A stretch of DNA of 64,000 nt, from assembly GCA_965197865.1 (NCBI GenBank), contig CBDANZ010000003.1:496001-560000 (forward strand), in the 5' to 3' direction. Positions within the stretch are counted from its first letter, which is position 1. The number at the start of each line of letters is the position of its first letter. A program made the position numbers and the translations under genes. The notes under the pieces are model-generated. The model had not been told where the DNA came from. It worked only from the letters and a program-made list of their open reading frames with translations, and did no database searches. This document shows positions 9,144 to 18,638 of the stretch, piece after piece. Source of the DNA: CBDANZ01 sp965197865. Lineage in GTDB: Bacteria > Acidobacteriota > Vicinamibacteria > Vicinamibacterales > CAVVIG01.

Positions 9144-9694
9144 GAAAGACAAGGCCTCGCGGCACGCACGGTCGTTGCCGAGCTGGCGGGAGCTTTGGGC
9201 GAGGGAGCCTCAATGCGGGTGACATCGGCATTAAGCGACGGCCGTCAGCGTTTCTGACATCCCAACAATCAGCCACCATCTTCGGAGGGCACTGACGCCG
9301 TTCTCCGGCGACTCGTAGCTGGCTGTCTCCAGTGCGCCGGACGTCTCCGAGAGAGCTGTACGGTGCGTCCCCGAGAGTTTGAAGAGAGTGCGTCACCTTC
9401 CTTATTCATCTGTTAAGAGAAGAGCGTCCGGGCCTATCGTGAGATCGGCGTTCCTGACCGACACCATGCCAAGGGCGGCCAGTTCCTGAGGGATTTGCAC
9501 TAGTTGGTTTCAGGCTTGTGTCGGTGTGCGCCGACTGCACGACCGCGCGTCAGACCTGTCAACCTGCGGGAGCAGCGGGACGCGAACGTCCAGAATCTAT
9601 CTTGGAGAGGCCGACGCTTCCAAGCATAATACGGCTCGCAGCGACCGGCACGTGCTGGCCCAAACTCCTGTTCGCGACCCAACTGACGCACCCA
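9144..9694. other. intergenic stretch, no gene recognised
   Basis: About 550 bases with no convincing coding frame. The frames open on either strand here have no family resemblance. The stretch separates the lipoprotein run from a truncated GAF gene and may contain the decayed 5-prime part of that gene or of a lost neighbour. Confidence 0.4.
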
Positions 9695-10378
9695 ATGCTC
9701 TGGTCTCGACCTTCAATTCACGACCTGAGCGCCCTCGCTGACGCCGTGGCGGGCGCTCAGGATCTGCAAGCGGCCTTCGACACGGTGATCACCGAGGTGT
9801 CGGGGGCGCTGCAAACGCGCACCTGCATCCTTCAGCGCATTGAGGGTGGATGGATGCTTGTCGCCCAAACTCGTGGCGGATTGCGCGTGTCGATCTCGGA
9901 TCTGCACGCCGCTCTGAATGGCACTCTGGCCGACGACCTGAACTCCCCCGTGGACTTGCGAGCAGTCGGCGAGGGCATGTGGACGTCGGTGGCCTTGAAG
10001 GATCCAGGCTGTGGGGCATTGATCCTGCTGCTGGCCGGCGACTGGACGATTCTGCACGGCCTGTTGAACCCTTTAGCCGTGCTGCTGGCATCCGCGCTCA
10101 CATCTGTTCGAGAGCGTGAAGTCCGACGCAACGCCGAACGGTTGTTGGTCGACGGGTACGGCCGCGTTCAGCCGCTGAATGTGGCTACCGTTAACGTCAG
10201 GTGCTCGATGATCCTTCAAGACGGTCGAATTCCTGAAAGACCGCCTCGAAAACGGCAACGACTCCGGATTCATCCGCCGTCTATGCGGTCAGCCGAAGCT
10301 CCGCGCCCATCGATGCGCGGGTTCGTTCGACCAGCCGGCCGCTTGGCAAGCCGGGTCACCCTCCCCGCGCCCGGTTGA
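9695..10378 (+). pseudogene. GAF-domain protein, truncated
   Basis: From the ATG at 9695 the protein reads as a GAF-like sensory module: SIHDLSALADAVAGAQDLQ, FDTVITEVSGALQTRTCILQ, GGWMLVAQTRGG and LNPLAVLLASALTSVREREV. The coiled segment REVRRNAERLLVDGYGRVQ that usually leads into the next module follows. After about residue 160 the sequence turns into Arg/Pro-rich text with no family resemblance and ends at 10378, so the expected output domain (histidine kinase or diguanylate cyclase in similar proteins) is missing. A run of nine G lies 50 bases downstream. I read this as the 5-prime stump of a larger signalling gene. Confidence 0.55.
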
Positions 10379-10430
10379 AGCCCTGGGAGGAAAGGACGCT
10401 GGTTCGGGGTACGCTCGGACGAGACGAGGA

Positions 10431-10439
10431 GGGGGGGGG
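10431..10439. repeat. homopolymer G tract (9 G)
   Basis: Nine consecutive G residues preceded by purine-rich GAGACGAGGA, lying between the truncated GAF gene and the rseP stop. The surrounding 163 bases carry no gene. Similar tracts occur at 20930-20939 and 45671-45687, also beside broken genes. Confidence 0.8.
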
Positions 10440-10541
10440 CGTGAGGCTGTTTCGTGGATGCTCGAGCCGAACGTTCAGTCTGGACGCAAGAAGGATTCAG
10501 AGTTCTCATGAAGGAAATGGCTTACGCTCAGTCAGGACCGG

Positions 10542-11885
10542 CTACCGCCACGGCATCAGGCGTTCGATCCAAGCGATACGGGTCAAGTCGTTGTAGATGG
10601 CGGTCACCATCAGCATCACCAGCATCACGAACCCGGCAAGCAGCATCTTTTCCTTGGCTCGCATGCTGAAGTCGCGGCGCGCCACCCCTTCAATCCCCAT
10701 GATGAAGATGTGGCCGCCGTCGAGCACGGGAATCGGGAGCAGGTTGAGCAAGCCCAGGTTCAGGCTGATGTTGGCCATGAGGCTGAGAAGCGCGATCCAC
10801 CCAAGCCGGGCCGACTCGCCCGAGAGCTGCGCGATAGCCACCGGGCCCATCAACTGCCGAGGCGAGGTCTGGAGCGTGAAGAGACGCCACAGTGTCTCCA
10901 GGATCAGCCCCGTCATCTGCAGGTTCCGCTCGACGCTCATACCGATCGCTTCGAGCGCGCCCGGCTGGATGCTCTTGGTCACTCCCGCGATGGCGATGCC
11001 AATGCAAGCCACGCCACTGGCGACCCCCGTGCAGCCGCCCCGCGCCGGGGTCACGGCAATGTCCCGACGCACGCCGTCTCGCAATACGGCGATCGTGATC
11101 GTTTCACCGGGACGGCTGCTGGCGATCGCCTCTGTCAACTGCGACGGGAACGTAATCCGTTCGTCGTCGACTGCCAGGATGACGTCGCCGGGCCGGATGC
11201 CGGCCAGGTCGGCCGGCTCGCCGTGATTCACACGCGGCACGCGCGGATGGACGTCGGGCAGCACCCCGATATCGCCGATCTCGAACCGGCTGTCCGGCGA
11301 CGGTATCGGCGTCACTCTTCGAGAGAGCTCCGTGCCACTGCGCACGAGCGTGATGGCGATCTCACGGTTGGGCCGCGTGCCGATCGCGATGAAAAAGTCT
11401 TCCCAGGTCGCCACGACGCGACCGGCAACCGAAAGGATGCGATCGCCAGGTTGGATATCCGCCTGTGACGCAGGCGACTGCGCGGTGACGGCTCCGACAA
11501 CCGGCGGCTGGTCCTGATATACCGGCACTTCGGCGCCCTGATACAGGATGACTGCCGTTAGGACCACAGCCAGGAGCACATTCATGGCCGGTCCCATGAT
11601 CAGCACTTGAAACCGCTCCCATTTCGACTTCGACAGGAACTCGTCGGTCCGTCCCGCGCGAGCTTCGTCGGGATTCTCTCCGGCCATTTTCACGTAGCCG
11701 CCGAGCGGCACGGCCCCGATGCCGTACTCGGTGTCGCCGCGGCGGAAGCTCACCACCGTCGGGTTGAACCCAAGCTGGAACTTTACGACTCTGATGCCCA
11801 CCCGCTTGGCCGCCAGGAAATGCCCAAGCTCATGCACGAAGATGAGCACGCCGAGCACGAACACGAACGCCAGAAATGTCGTCAA
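10542..11885 (-). CDS. rseP: RIP metalloprotease RseP (site-2 protease)
   Basis: This 447-residue membrane zinc protease cleaves transmembrane substrates such as anti-sigma factors. The first helix holds HELGHFLAAKR (zinc ligands and catalytic Glu), followed by GAVPLGGYVKMAGE. Two PDZ domains lie in the middle (around VVGAVTAQSPASQADIQPGD and EPADLAGIRPGDVILAVDD), and the second motif LLPIPVLDGGH lies near the C-terminus, with a last helix at the end. The start is taken as TTG at 11885, giving MTTFLAFVFVLGVLIFVHELGH; it overlaps the dxr stop as TTGA, so translation is coupled. The frame is open further upstream inside dxr, but that extension has no family resemblance. Confidence 0.93.
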   Translation of the reverse strand: MTTFLAFVFVLGVLIFVHELGHFLAAKRVGIRVVKFQLGFNPTVVSFRRGDTEYGIGAVPLGGYVKMAGENPDEARAGRTDEFLSKSKWERFQVLIMGPAMNVLLAVVLTAVILYQGAEVPVYQDQPPVVGAVTAQSPASQADIQPGDRILSVAGRVVATWEDFFIAIGTRPNREIAITLVRSGTELSRRVTPIPSPDSRFEIGDIGVLPDVHPRVPRVNHGEPADLAGIRPGDVILAVDDERITFPSQLTEAIASSRPGETITIAVLRDGVRRDIAVTPARGGCTGVASGVACIGIAIAGVTKSIQPGALEAIGMSVERNLQMTGLILETLWRLFTLQTSPRQLMGPVAIAQLSGESARLGWIALLSLMANISLNLGLLNLLPIPVLDGGHIFIMGIEGVARRDFSMRAKEKMLLAGFVMLVMLMVTAIYNDLTRIAWIERLMPWR

Positions 11886-13060
11886 GAACTTCTCACTTTT
11901 AATTCTACCCCGCGCGCAACCTCCTGAGCATATTCGCGGGCCCAGCGATCGACCGCTCGCACCTCGCCGAGCGTGGTCACCTCGGCCGGCCGGTGCGCCG
12001 CCATCGTCTGCTCGACAACGCCTGGAATCGACCGGAAGACGAGACGATCCCCGAGAAAGCAGGCGACGGCCACTTCGTTGGCCGCGTTCAGCACGACCGG
12101 CAGACTGCGCTCCGCTTCGAGCGCGCGGTAGGCCAGGCGCAGACACGGAAAGGCGTCGGTATCGGGTGCCTCGAAATCCAGTCGTTGGGCGCTCGCCAGA
12201 TCGAGCGAGGGCAGCAGTGCCGGCCAGCGATCCGGATACGAGAAGGCGTACTGAATCGGGAGGCGCATGTCAGCCACGCCCATCTGCGCGATGATCGAGC
12301 CGTCCACGAGCTCGACCATCGAGTGGACGACCGACTGCGGGTGAATCACGACATCGATCTGATCGGCGCGAACGCCGAACAGCCAGTGCGCCTCGATGAC
12401 CTCGAGACCTTTGTTCATCAGCGTCGCCGAATCGATCGTGATCTTCCGGCCCATGCGCCACGTTGGGTGCTTCAGCGCGTCGGCCGCCGACACGCCCACC
12501 AGCTCGGAGGTCTGCCGTCCGCGAAAGGGGCCCCCTGAGGCCGTAAGGATCAGGCGCTTCAACTCCGCATCCCGGCGTCCGTGCAGGCACTGATGAATGG
12601 CGTTGTGTTCGCTGTCGACCGGCAGAATCGTCACGCCGCGGCGACGCGCCGCTTCGGTCACGATGCCTCCCGCCATGACCAGCACTTCCTTGTTGGCAAT
12701 GGCGATAGTCTTTCCGTGTTCGATGGCCGCAAGCACCGCTTCGAGCCCGTCAGTTCCCGAAGAGGCACAGAGCACCAGGTCGACCTCGGGATCCGACGCG
12801 ACGGCGACAAGACCGTCGCGCCCGACACCCGCAATCGCGGTCCCTGGGAACGGACCGTACGCGCCGAGACGATCGAGCGCCGCGCCAGACCCCATGGCCA
12901 CAATTCGCGGCCGGTAGCGTGCGACCTGCCCGGCCAGCCGGTCGGCGTTCCTGCCGGCGGCCAGACCGACGACGACGAGCTGGTCCGCATGCGCCTCCAC
13001 GACGGAAAGCGCGCTCTGGCCGATGGAGCCGGTGGACCCGAGAATGGCGATGCGTTTCAC
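11882..13060 (-). CDS. dxr: 1-deoxy-D-xylulose-5-phosphate reductoisomerase
   Basis: DXR converts 1-deoxy-D-xylulose 5-phosphate to 2-C-methylerythritol 4-phosphate with NADPH, the committed step of the MEP isoprenoid pathway. The 392-residue protein begins with the Rossmann motif RIAILGSTGSIGQSAL and continues with IAIANKEVLVMAGG, LPVDSEHNAIHQCL and LTASGGPFRG, all family signatures; NKGLEVIEAHWLF and HPQSVVHSMVEL complete the active site. The GTG at 13060 was chosen since it gives the normal N-terminus 20 bases after the cdsA stop. The cluster uppS-cdsA-dxr-rseP joins isoprenoid carrier and phospholipid synthesis, an arrangement common in bacteria. Confidence 0.95.
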   Translation of the reverse strand: MKRIAILGSTGSIGQSALSVVEAHADQLVVVGLAAGRNADRLAGQVARYRPRIVAMGSGAALDRLGAYGPFPGTAIAGVGRDGLVAVASDPEVDLVLCASSGTDGLEAVLAAIEHGKTIAIANKEVLVMAGGIVTEAARRRGVTILPVDSEHNAIHQCLHGRRDAELKRLILTASGGPFRGRQTSELVGVSAADALKHPTWRMGRKITIDSATLMNKGLEVIEAHWLFGVRADQIDVVIHPQSVVHSMVELVDGSIIAQMGVADMRLPIQYAFSYPDRWPALLPSLDLASAQRLDFEAPDTDAFPCLRLAYRALEAERSLPVVLNAANEVAVACFLGDRLVFRSIPGVVEQTMAAHRPAEVTTLGEVRAVDRWAREYAQEVARGVELKVRSS

Positions 13061-13080
13061 AAATAGCTGGCGGCTGAGAG

Positions 13081-13881
<801 letters not shown>

Positions 13882-13927
13882 TCAAGAGCCTCAACTCGGG
13901 AGGCTGGGACGTGCGAACACTCAGGCA

Positions 13928-14719
13928 CTACTTCGCGCCGAGCGCGACGGGCAACGGCTTGATGCCGCCGTAGCGCCGGTCACGTTTTTGATAGGCGACG
14001 ACGGCCTCAAGCAGATCGCGGCGGCGGAAATCGGGCCAGAGCGTCTCGGTGACCCAGATCTCCGAGTACGCGATTTGCCACAGCAGGAAGTTGCTGATCC
14101 GCATTTCGCCGCTCGTCCGGATGAGCAGATCGGGGTCGGGCTGTTCTGCGGTATAGAGAAACTCGCTGAAGCATCGCTCGTCGAGATCCTCGGCCAAAAC
14201 GCCCGAGGCAATCGCGCGCCGCGCCGCATCGACGATTTCCGCGCGTCCGCTGTAATTGAGCGCGATGTTGAACAACATGCCGGTGTTGGCGGCGGTCTGG
14301 CGGACGCCCATCTCCAGCTCGTGCTGCACGTCGGGCGCCAGCTCTTCGGCCCGACCGATCACCTTGAATCGGATGTTGTTCCTAAGCAAGGTGTCAAGCT
14401 CCAGTCTGATGTACCGCTTCAGCAGCATCATCAGCGTGTTGATCTCGGAGCGCGGCCGCTTCCAGTTCTCGATCGAGAAAGCGTACAACGTGAGCACGTC
14501 AATGCCGAGCCGCGCGGACGTCTCGACGACGTCCCGCACCGAATCGATGCCGGCGCGGTGTCCCTCGACACGCGGCAGATGTCGCTGTGCCGCCCACCGG
14601 CCGTTGCCGTCCATGATGATAGCGATGTGAGCTGGAAGCTGCTCGAAGTTGACCTGACGCGCCAGCGTTTCGTCCGACGACCCCGGCCGAATCCAGGCCA
14701 GAAGCTGCTCTAGCGACAT
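13928..14719 (-). CDS. uppS: isoprenyl transferase (undecaprenyl diphosphate synthase)
   Basis: This cis-prenyltransferase extends farnesyl diphosphate with isopentenyl diphosphate to the C55 carrier lipid used for peptidoglycan and surface glycans. The 263-residue protein has the catalytic HIAIIMDGNGRWA motif at about residue 35, then RVEGHRAG, LTLYAFSIENWKRP and, at the C-terminus, LLIRTSGEMRISNFLLWQ and the SEIWVTETLWPDF segment. The ATG at 14719 lies inside the end of truA (10-base overlap), indicating coupled expression. Residues 1-25 precede the usual core and may be partly dispensable. Confidence 0.95.
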   Translation of the reverse strand: MSLEQLLAWIRPGSSDETLARQVNFEQLPAHIAIIMDGNGRWAAQRHLPRVEGHRAGIDSVRDVVETSARLGIDVLTLYAFSIENWKRPRSEINTLMMLLKRYIRLELDTLLRNNIRFKVIGRAEELAPDVQHELEMGVRQTAANTGMLFNIALNYSGRAEIVDAARRAIASGVLAEDLDERCFSEFLYTAEQPDPDLLIRTSGEMRISNFLLWQIAYSEIWVTETLWPDFRRRDLLEAVVAYQKRDRRYGGIKPLPVALGAK

Positions 14720-15540
14720 TCGGGACCCTTTGCGGTAAGCGATGATTGTACGCCACCTAATGAGTCGTACGCCACGTGCATGAGGAACAGTCCCTCGGGC
14801 GGGGCGGTCGGCCCGGCGTCCCCTCGGTTGTGCGACGCGAGGACGTCACGCGCCCATGCCACCGTCCGGTGTCCACGCCCCACTTCCACCAAGGTGCCAA
14901 CGATGCTCCTCACCATGTGCCTCAGAAAGCCATCACCCGAAATCTGATACGTGATGAGCGCGCCACGGTCGGTTTCACGAGCCACAGGGACCGAAGCGGC
15001 AGGCCCGCTGCAGAGACCCGATGTGAACACGGTGCGAACGGTCGTGGGGCTTTCGGCGCCGGCCGCCTGAAATGCGGCGAAGTCGTGGCGCCCCTCGAAC
15101 AGCAATGCGGCTTCCGCCATCACGCCGACGTCCAGCCTGGGCGACGCCACGTGCCAAGCGTACGCGCGCTCGAAGGGGTTGATCACGTCGGCATTCCAGA
15201 TGCAGTACCGATAGCTCTTCGAGCGTGCATCGAAGCGAGCGTGAAACGCGGCCGCCACCTCAGCCGCGTCAAGCACCCGAACAGCCAGGGGCAGCCGCGC
15301 GTTGATCGCGCCGACCAGCACCGTCGGATCGATCGCGCGCGCCAGCGACACGCTCGCCACCTGGCCGTGCGCGTGCACGCCCGCATCGGTTCGTCCCGCA
15401 CCGGTCACACCGACCGGCCGACCGTCGAGCTCGCTCAGCGCATGTTCGAGAAGACCCTGAATTGAGACGCCAGCCGCCTGACGCTGCCATCCAACACACT
15501 CGGTGCCGTCGTACGCGATCGTCAGCTTGAAGCTCGGCAC
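14710..15540 (-). CDS. truA: tRNA pseudouridine(38-40) synthase TruA
   Basis: TruA isomerises uridines 38-40 in the anticodon stem-loop. The 276-residue protein begins KLTIAYDGTECVGWQRQ and carries the catalytic Asp in VTGAGRTDAGVHAHGQV; FHARFDARSKSYRYCIW and GDGFLRHMVRSIVGTLVEVG are further family blocks. Start is a GTG at 15540. It sits 25 bases downstream of the pyrE stop, in a short AT-rich stretch of repeated words. Length agrees with the family (about 250-280). Confidence 0.95.
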   Translation of the reverse strand: MPSFKLTIAYDGTECVGWQRQAAGVSIQGLLEHALSELDGRPVGVTGAGRTDAGVHAHGQVASVSLARAIDPTVLVGAINARLPLAVRVLDAAEVAAAFHARFDARSKSYRYCIWNADVINPFERAYAWHVASPRLDVGVMAEAALLFEGRHDFAAFQAAGAESPTTVRTVFTSGLCSGPAASVPVARETDRGALITYQISGDGFLRHMVRSIVGTLVEVGRGHRTVAWARDVLASHNRGDAGPTAPPEGLFLMHVAYDSLGGVQSSLTAKGPECR

Positions 15541-15565
15541 AGCAGAATTTCAGAACTGCAGCATT

Positions 15566-16147
15566 TCAACTGACACCGGGCCTTGAGCCGAGCTTCGCCA
15601 CCGGCAGCCCCTGCGCGCAGAGCGGACAGGCGTCAGGCTCGTAGGTCGGCAGGGCCATCTCAACCAGGGCCCTGAACGGAGCATCGAACCGCTCGGCGCC
15701 GGCGCTTCGATCGACAATGGCTGCGACGCCGACCACGCGGCCGCCCCCCGCCGTTGCGATCTGCATCGTCTCGCGCGTCGAGCCGCCGGTCGTTAGCACA
15801 TCCTCGACAACAAGAACGCGGTCGCCCGTGCTGAGCACGAAGCCGCGCCGCAGCATGAGCGTGCCGTCCTGCCGTTCCGCAAAGATCGCGCGGACACCAA
15901 GCGCGCGCGCCACCTCATGACCGATGACGATGCCGCCGAGGGCCGGCGACAACACCACGGTCGGCAAAAGATCACCGACGCGCGCGCCGAGCCCGCGGCC
16001 GAGCGCCTCGGCCTGAGCGGGATGCTGGAGAACGAGCGCGCACTGCAGGTACCCGGTGCTGTGCAGGCCGGATGAAAGCCGGAAGTGACCGTCGAGCAAC
16101 GCTCCGGACTTGCGGAACAGGTCGAGTAGCTCATCTCGTGCAGGCAT
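15566..16147 (-). CDS. pyrE: orotate phosphoribosyltransferase
   Basis: PyrE joins orotate to PRPP to give orotidine 5-phosphate in UMP synthesis. The 193-residue protein carries the hood FRLSSGLHSTGYLQCALVLQ, the VLSPALGGIVIGHEVAR segment, and the PRPP-binding loop VLVVEDVLTTGGSTRE. The C-terminal CPLCAQGLPV is a short Cys motif also seen in several OPRT relatives, including the second phosphoribosyltransferase at 21092. The ATG at 16147 fits the family start (MPARDELLDLF); the frame stays open to 16231 but that would include the putative promoter. It lies apart from the other pyr genes at 21-29 kb. Confidence 0.92.
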   Translation of the reverse strand: MPARDELLDLFRKSGALLDGHFRLSSGLHSTGYLQCALVLQHPAQAEALGRGLGARVGDLLPTVVLSPALGGIVIGHEVARALGVRAIFAERQDGTLMLRRGFVLSTGDRVLVVEDVLTTGGSTRETMQIATAGGGRVVGVAAIVDRSAGAERFDAPFRALVEMALPTYEPDACPLCAQGLPVAKLGSRPGVS

Positions 16148-16188
16148 GGTGTTGATGGGAAGTCCTCTGAATACAGTCAGTTCGCGGT

Positions 16189-16194
16189 AGTATA
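16189..16194 (-). promoter_or_regulatory. possible -10 box of pyrE
   Basis: TATACT on the minus strand, 42 bases before the pyrE ATG. No convincing TTGACA-like box lies 16-18 bases upstream, so this is a weak call based on one hexamer. Confidence 0.3.
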
Positions 16195-16200
16195 CAATTC

Positions 16201-17886
16201 CGAGCGTCTGAACCGAACGGTCCTGGCTCACGTCTGCTGATCACAGCGCGATTTCTGCCCGTCGGCAGCGTCCACCTTGAGGCGGACCTTGCTCGAGAGA
16301 GCTCCAAACCGGCCGCGCTGGCATCGTCGTCCGCCGAGGGTCAGTCCCTATCAGCCGTACGCCGGCTGTCGGTGGACGATGTCGTGCAGCTCGTGCTCGA
16401 GCACAACCTCAGCATCCGGGTCGAGCGACTGAATCCGCAGATTCAGGACGTCACGATCGCCGAGACCCGAGCGTCATGGGCGCCGATGCTGGCGTCGAAC
16501 ATGACGAACACTTCGACGAACAGCGCAGTCACGAGCGTGTTCGCAGGTGGGCAGAACCAGGTGACCGATTCCCGATTTGAAACCTCGTTCGGCGTGAGCC
16601 AGTTGTTCCAGACGAGCGCCAATTACAGCGCGAGTTGGACCGGCTCTCGGTTGACGTCGAGCAATTTCTTCAATACGTTCGATCCGCAGTTGCGGGCGAA
16701 CCTGGCGTTGAATGTCACGCAGCCACTCGTCCGCAATTTCAAGATCGACGGCGTTCGGTAGCAGCTGGCTCTGAATCACACGGTGCGCGAAATATCGGAC
16801 GTGAACCTGCAAGCGACGATCACCCAGACGACACGCAGCGTCAAGAACGCGTATTGGGATCTCGCCTTCCAGATCGACAACCTGAACGCCCAGCGCCAGT
16901 CGCTCGACCTTGCGAAGCGGGTTCTCGCGGACAACGAGAAACGCGTCCAGATCGGCACCATGGCTCCCATCGACATTGTGGAAGCGCAGTCGGAAGTCGC
17001 GCGCAACGAAGAGGCCGTGATCGTCTCGGAGGCGGCCATCAGGGGAGCCGAGGACCGGCTTCGCACGCTCATCTTCGATCCATCGGCGCACGATTTCTGG
17101 AGCGTCGCGATCGAGCTGACCGACGCGGCGCCATTCCGGACGAAAACGGTCGACGACGTCGAAGGCGCGGTCAGGCGTGCCGTTAGGAACCGTACCGACG
17201 TCGTGCAGGCCAGAAACGGCCTCGAGTAGAACGACATCAGCATCCGTTACCTGCGCAACCAGATTCTGCCCGAGGTGAACGCGACCCTGACCTACGGGGT
17301 AGTGGGCGTCGGTGGCACTCGGTTCGAACCGGTGAGCTTGAACGCGATTTCAGGCACCAGCGTTCCCACGCGAATCATTCAGTCCGAGCGGAGCTTCGGA
17401 GCGGTGCTCGGCGACGTCTTCGGCAACGCCTTTCCGGCGTGGACCGTGGACGTGCAGATCGGCTATCCCATCGGCACGAGCGCTTCAGAGGCCAGTCTTG
17501 CCCGCGCGCGTCTCCAGTCCTCCCAGGCCCAGACCCAACTGGAAGCCCTCGAGCTGTAGGTCACCTTGCAGGTGCGCGATGCGGCTCGCAGCGTGCAGAC
17601 GAACCAGAAGCGTGTGGACAGCACGCGTGTGGCCTGCGAGCCGGCCGAGCGGCGGCTCGACGCCGCCGAAAAGAAGTTCGCCGCCGACATCGAGACCAGC
17701 TTCTTCGTTTTCCAGGCGCAGCGCGATCTCGCGCAGGCGCGCACAGCCGAAGTGCGGGCGGTGTCCGACTACAACAAGTCGCTCGTGGACTTCGAGGCGG
17801 TGCAGGAGGTGCCGCTAGGTTTGGCGCTACCTGCCTCCCTGCCCTCCCTACTCCCCCTGCCCTCGGGTACACTCCCAGGGTGCTGA
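16201..17886 (+). pseudogene. TolC-family outer membrane efflux protein with three in-frame TAG codons
   Basis: One continuous frame encodes a full TolC-type protein: LSVDDVVQLVLEHNLSIRVE at the start, repeated coiled helices (TRSVKNAYWDLAFQIDNL; LAKRVLADNEKRVQIGTM), the GTMAPIDIVEAQSEVARNE loop, FPAWTVDVQIGYPIGTSASE, and the closing VQTNQKRVDSTR and FVFQAQRDLAQARTAEV. It is interrupted by TAG at 16759-16761, 17227-17229 and 17557-17559, with no frameshift. By the local pattern (VR*QLAL, LEL*VTLQVR) at least two replace a Gln codon CAG by one C-to-T change. No ATG, GTG or TTG precedes the conserved N-terminus in frame. TAG ends several intact genes here, so general recoding is unlikely; I call a pseudogene but the pattern is odd. 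Confidence 0.75.
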
Positions 17887-18635
17887 AGCTCTCGGTCACC
17901 TTCATCACGCACAACGAAGCGGCGGATATTGATGCCGCGCTCCAGTCGGTGGCCTGGGCCGACGAGCGCGTGGTCGTCGACGCCGAAAGCACGGACGAGA
18001 CCGTGGCCATCGCGCGCCAGCTCGCCGATCGCGTGGTGGTTCGAACCTGGCCCGGCTACGTCGCCCAGAAAAATTATGCTGCGTCGCTCGCCACTCACGA
18101 CTGGATTCTGTCGCTGGACGCCGACGAGCGCGTGACGGCTGCACTGGCCGACGAGATCCGATCGGCGCTGGCGGGCATGCCAACGCACACGGCGTTTCGC
18201 ATGCCGCGCGTGACGTGGCATCTCGGGCGCTGGATTCGCACCACCGATTGGTACCCCGATCATCAGTTGCGACTCTACGATCGGCGGGCGGCGCAGTGGA
18301 CGGGCGGGTACGTCCACGAAGAGGTCGCCGTGAAGGGGACCATCGGCGGGCTTTGCTCCGAGCTGCAGCACTTCGCCTACCGCGATATCGCGGATCATCT
18401 CGACACGATCGACCGATACACGACGCTTGCGGCGCGCCAAATGCGGGAAAGCGGCAGGCGGGCCCGCCTACTGCAACTGGCCGGGCACCCGCCCCTCGCG
18501 TTTCTCCGCAACTACCTCGTGCACGGCGGCGTCCGCGACGGCGTTCCGGGGCTCGTCGTCTCGGCCATGAACGCCTACTACGTGTTCTTGAAATTCGCCA
18601 AGTTATGGGAACTTGATCGAGGCCACGAACGATAG
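17880..18635 (+). CDS. family 2 glycosyltransferase (WaaE/KdtX-like)
   Basis: This 251-residue cytosolic protein is a GT-A fold glycosyltransferase. LSVTFITHNEAADIDAAL is the nucleotide-sugar-binding opening, ERVVVDAESTDETVAIA the second strand, and WILSLDADERVT holds the DXD metal site. RWIRTTDWYPDHQLRLYDRR and GGYVHEEV are typical of the WaaE/KdtX branch, which adds sugars to lipopolysaccharide core or similar glycans. Start is GTG at 17880, straight after a CTCC-rich stretch. It is followed three bases later by a GT4 gene, so the two probably act on the same glycan. Donor and acceptor are unknown. Confidence 0.88.
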   Translation: MLKLSVTFITHNEAADIDAALQSVAWADERVVVDAESTDETVAIARQLADRVVVRTWPGYVAQKNYAASLATHDWILSLDADERVTAALADEIRSALAGMPTHTAFRMPRVTWHLGRWIRTTDWYPDHQLRLYDRRAAQWTGGYVHEEVAVKGTIGGLCSELQHFAYRDIADHLDTIDRYTTLAARQMRESGRRARLLQLAGHPPLAFLRNYLVHGGVRDGVPGLVVSAMNAYYVFLKFAKLWELDRGHER

Positions 18636-18638
18636 TCC

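Noticed and set aside
11886..12146. N-terminal extension of rseP
   Set aside because: The open frame inside dxr has no resemblance to RseP; the TTG overlapping the dxr stop gives the correct first helix.
16201..17886. Genome-wide recoding of TAG as an amino acid
   Set aside because: TAG ends several genes at normal family length in this window (the lipoprotein at 4408, cdsA, pyrB, fabH, ruvA), so general reassignment does not fit.
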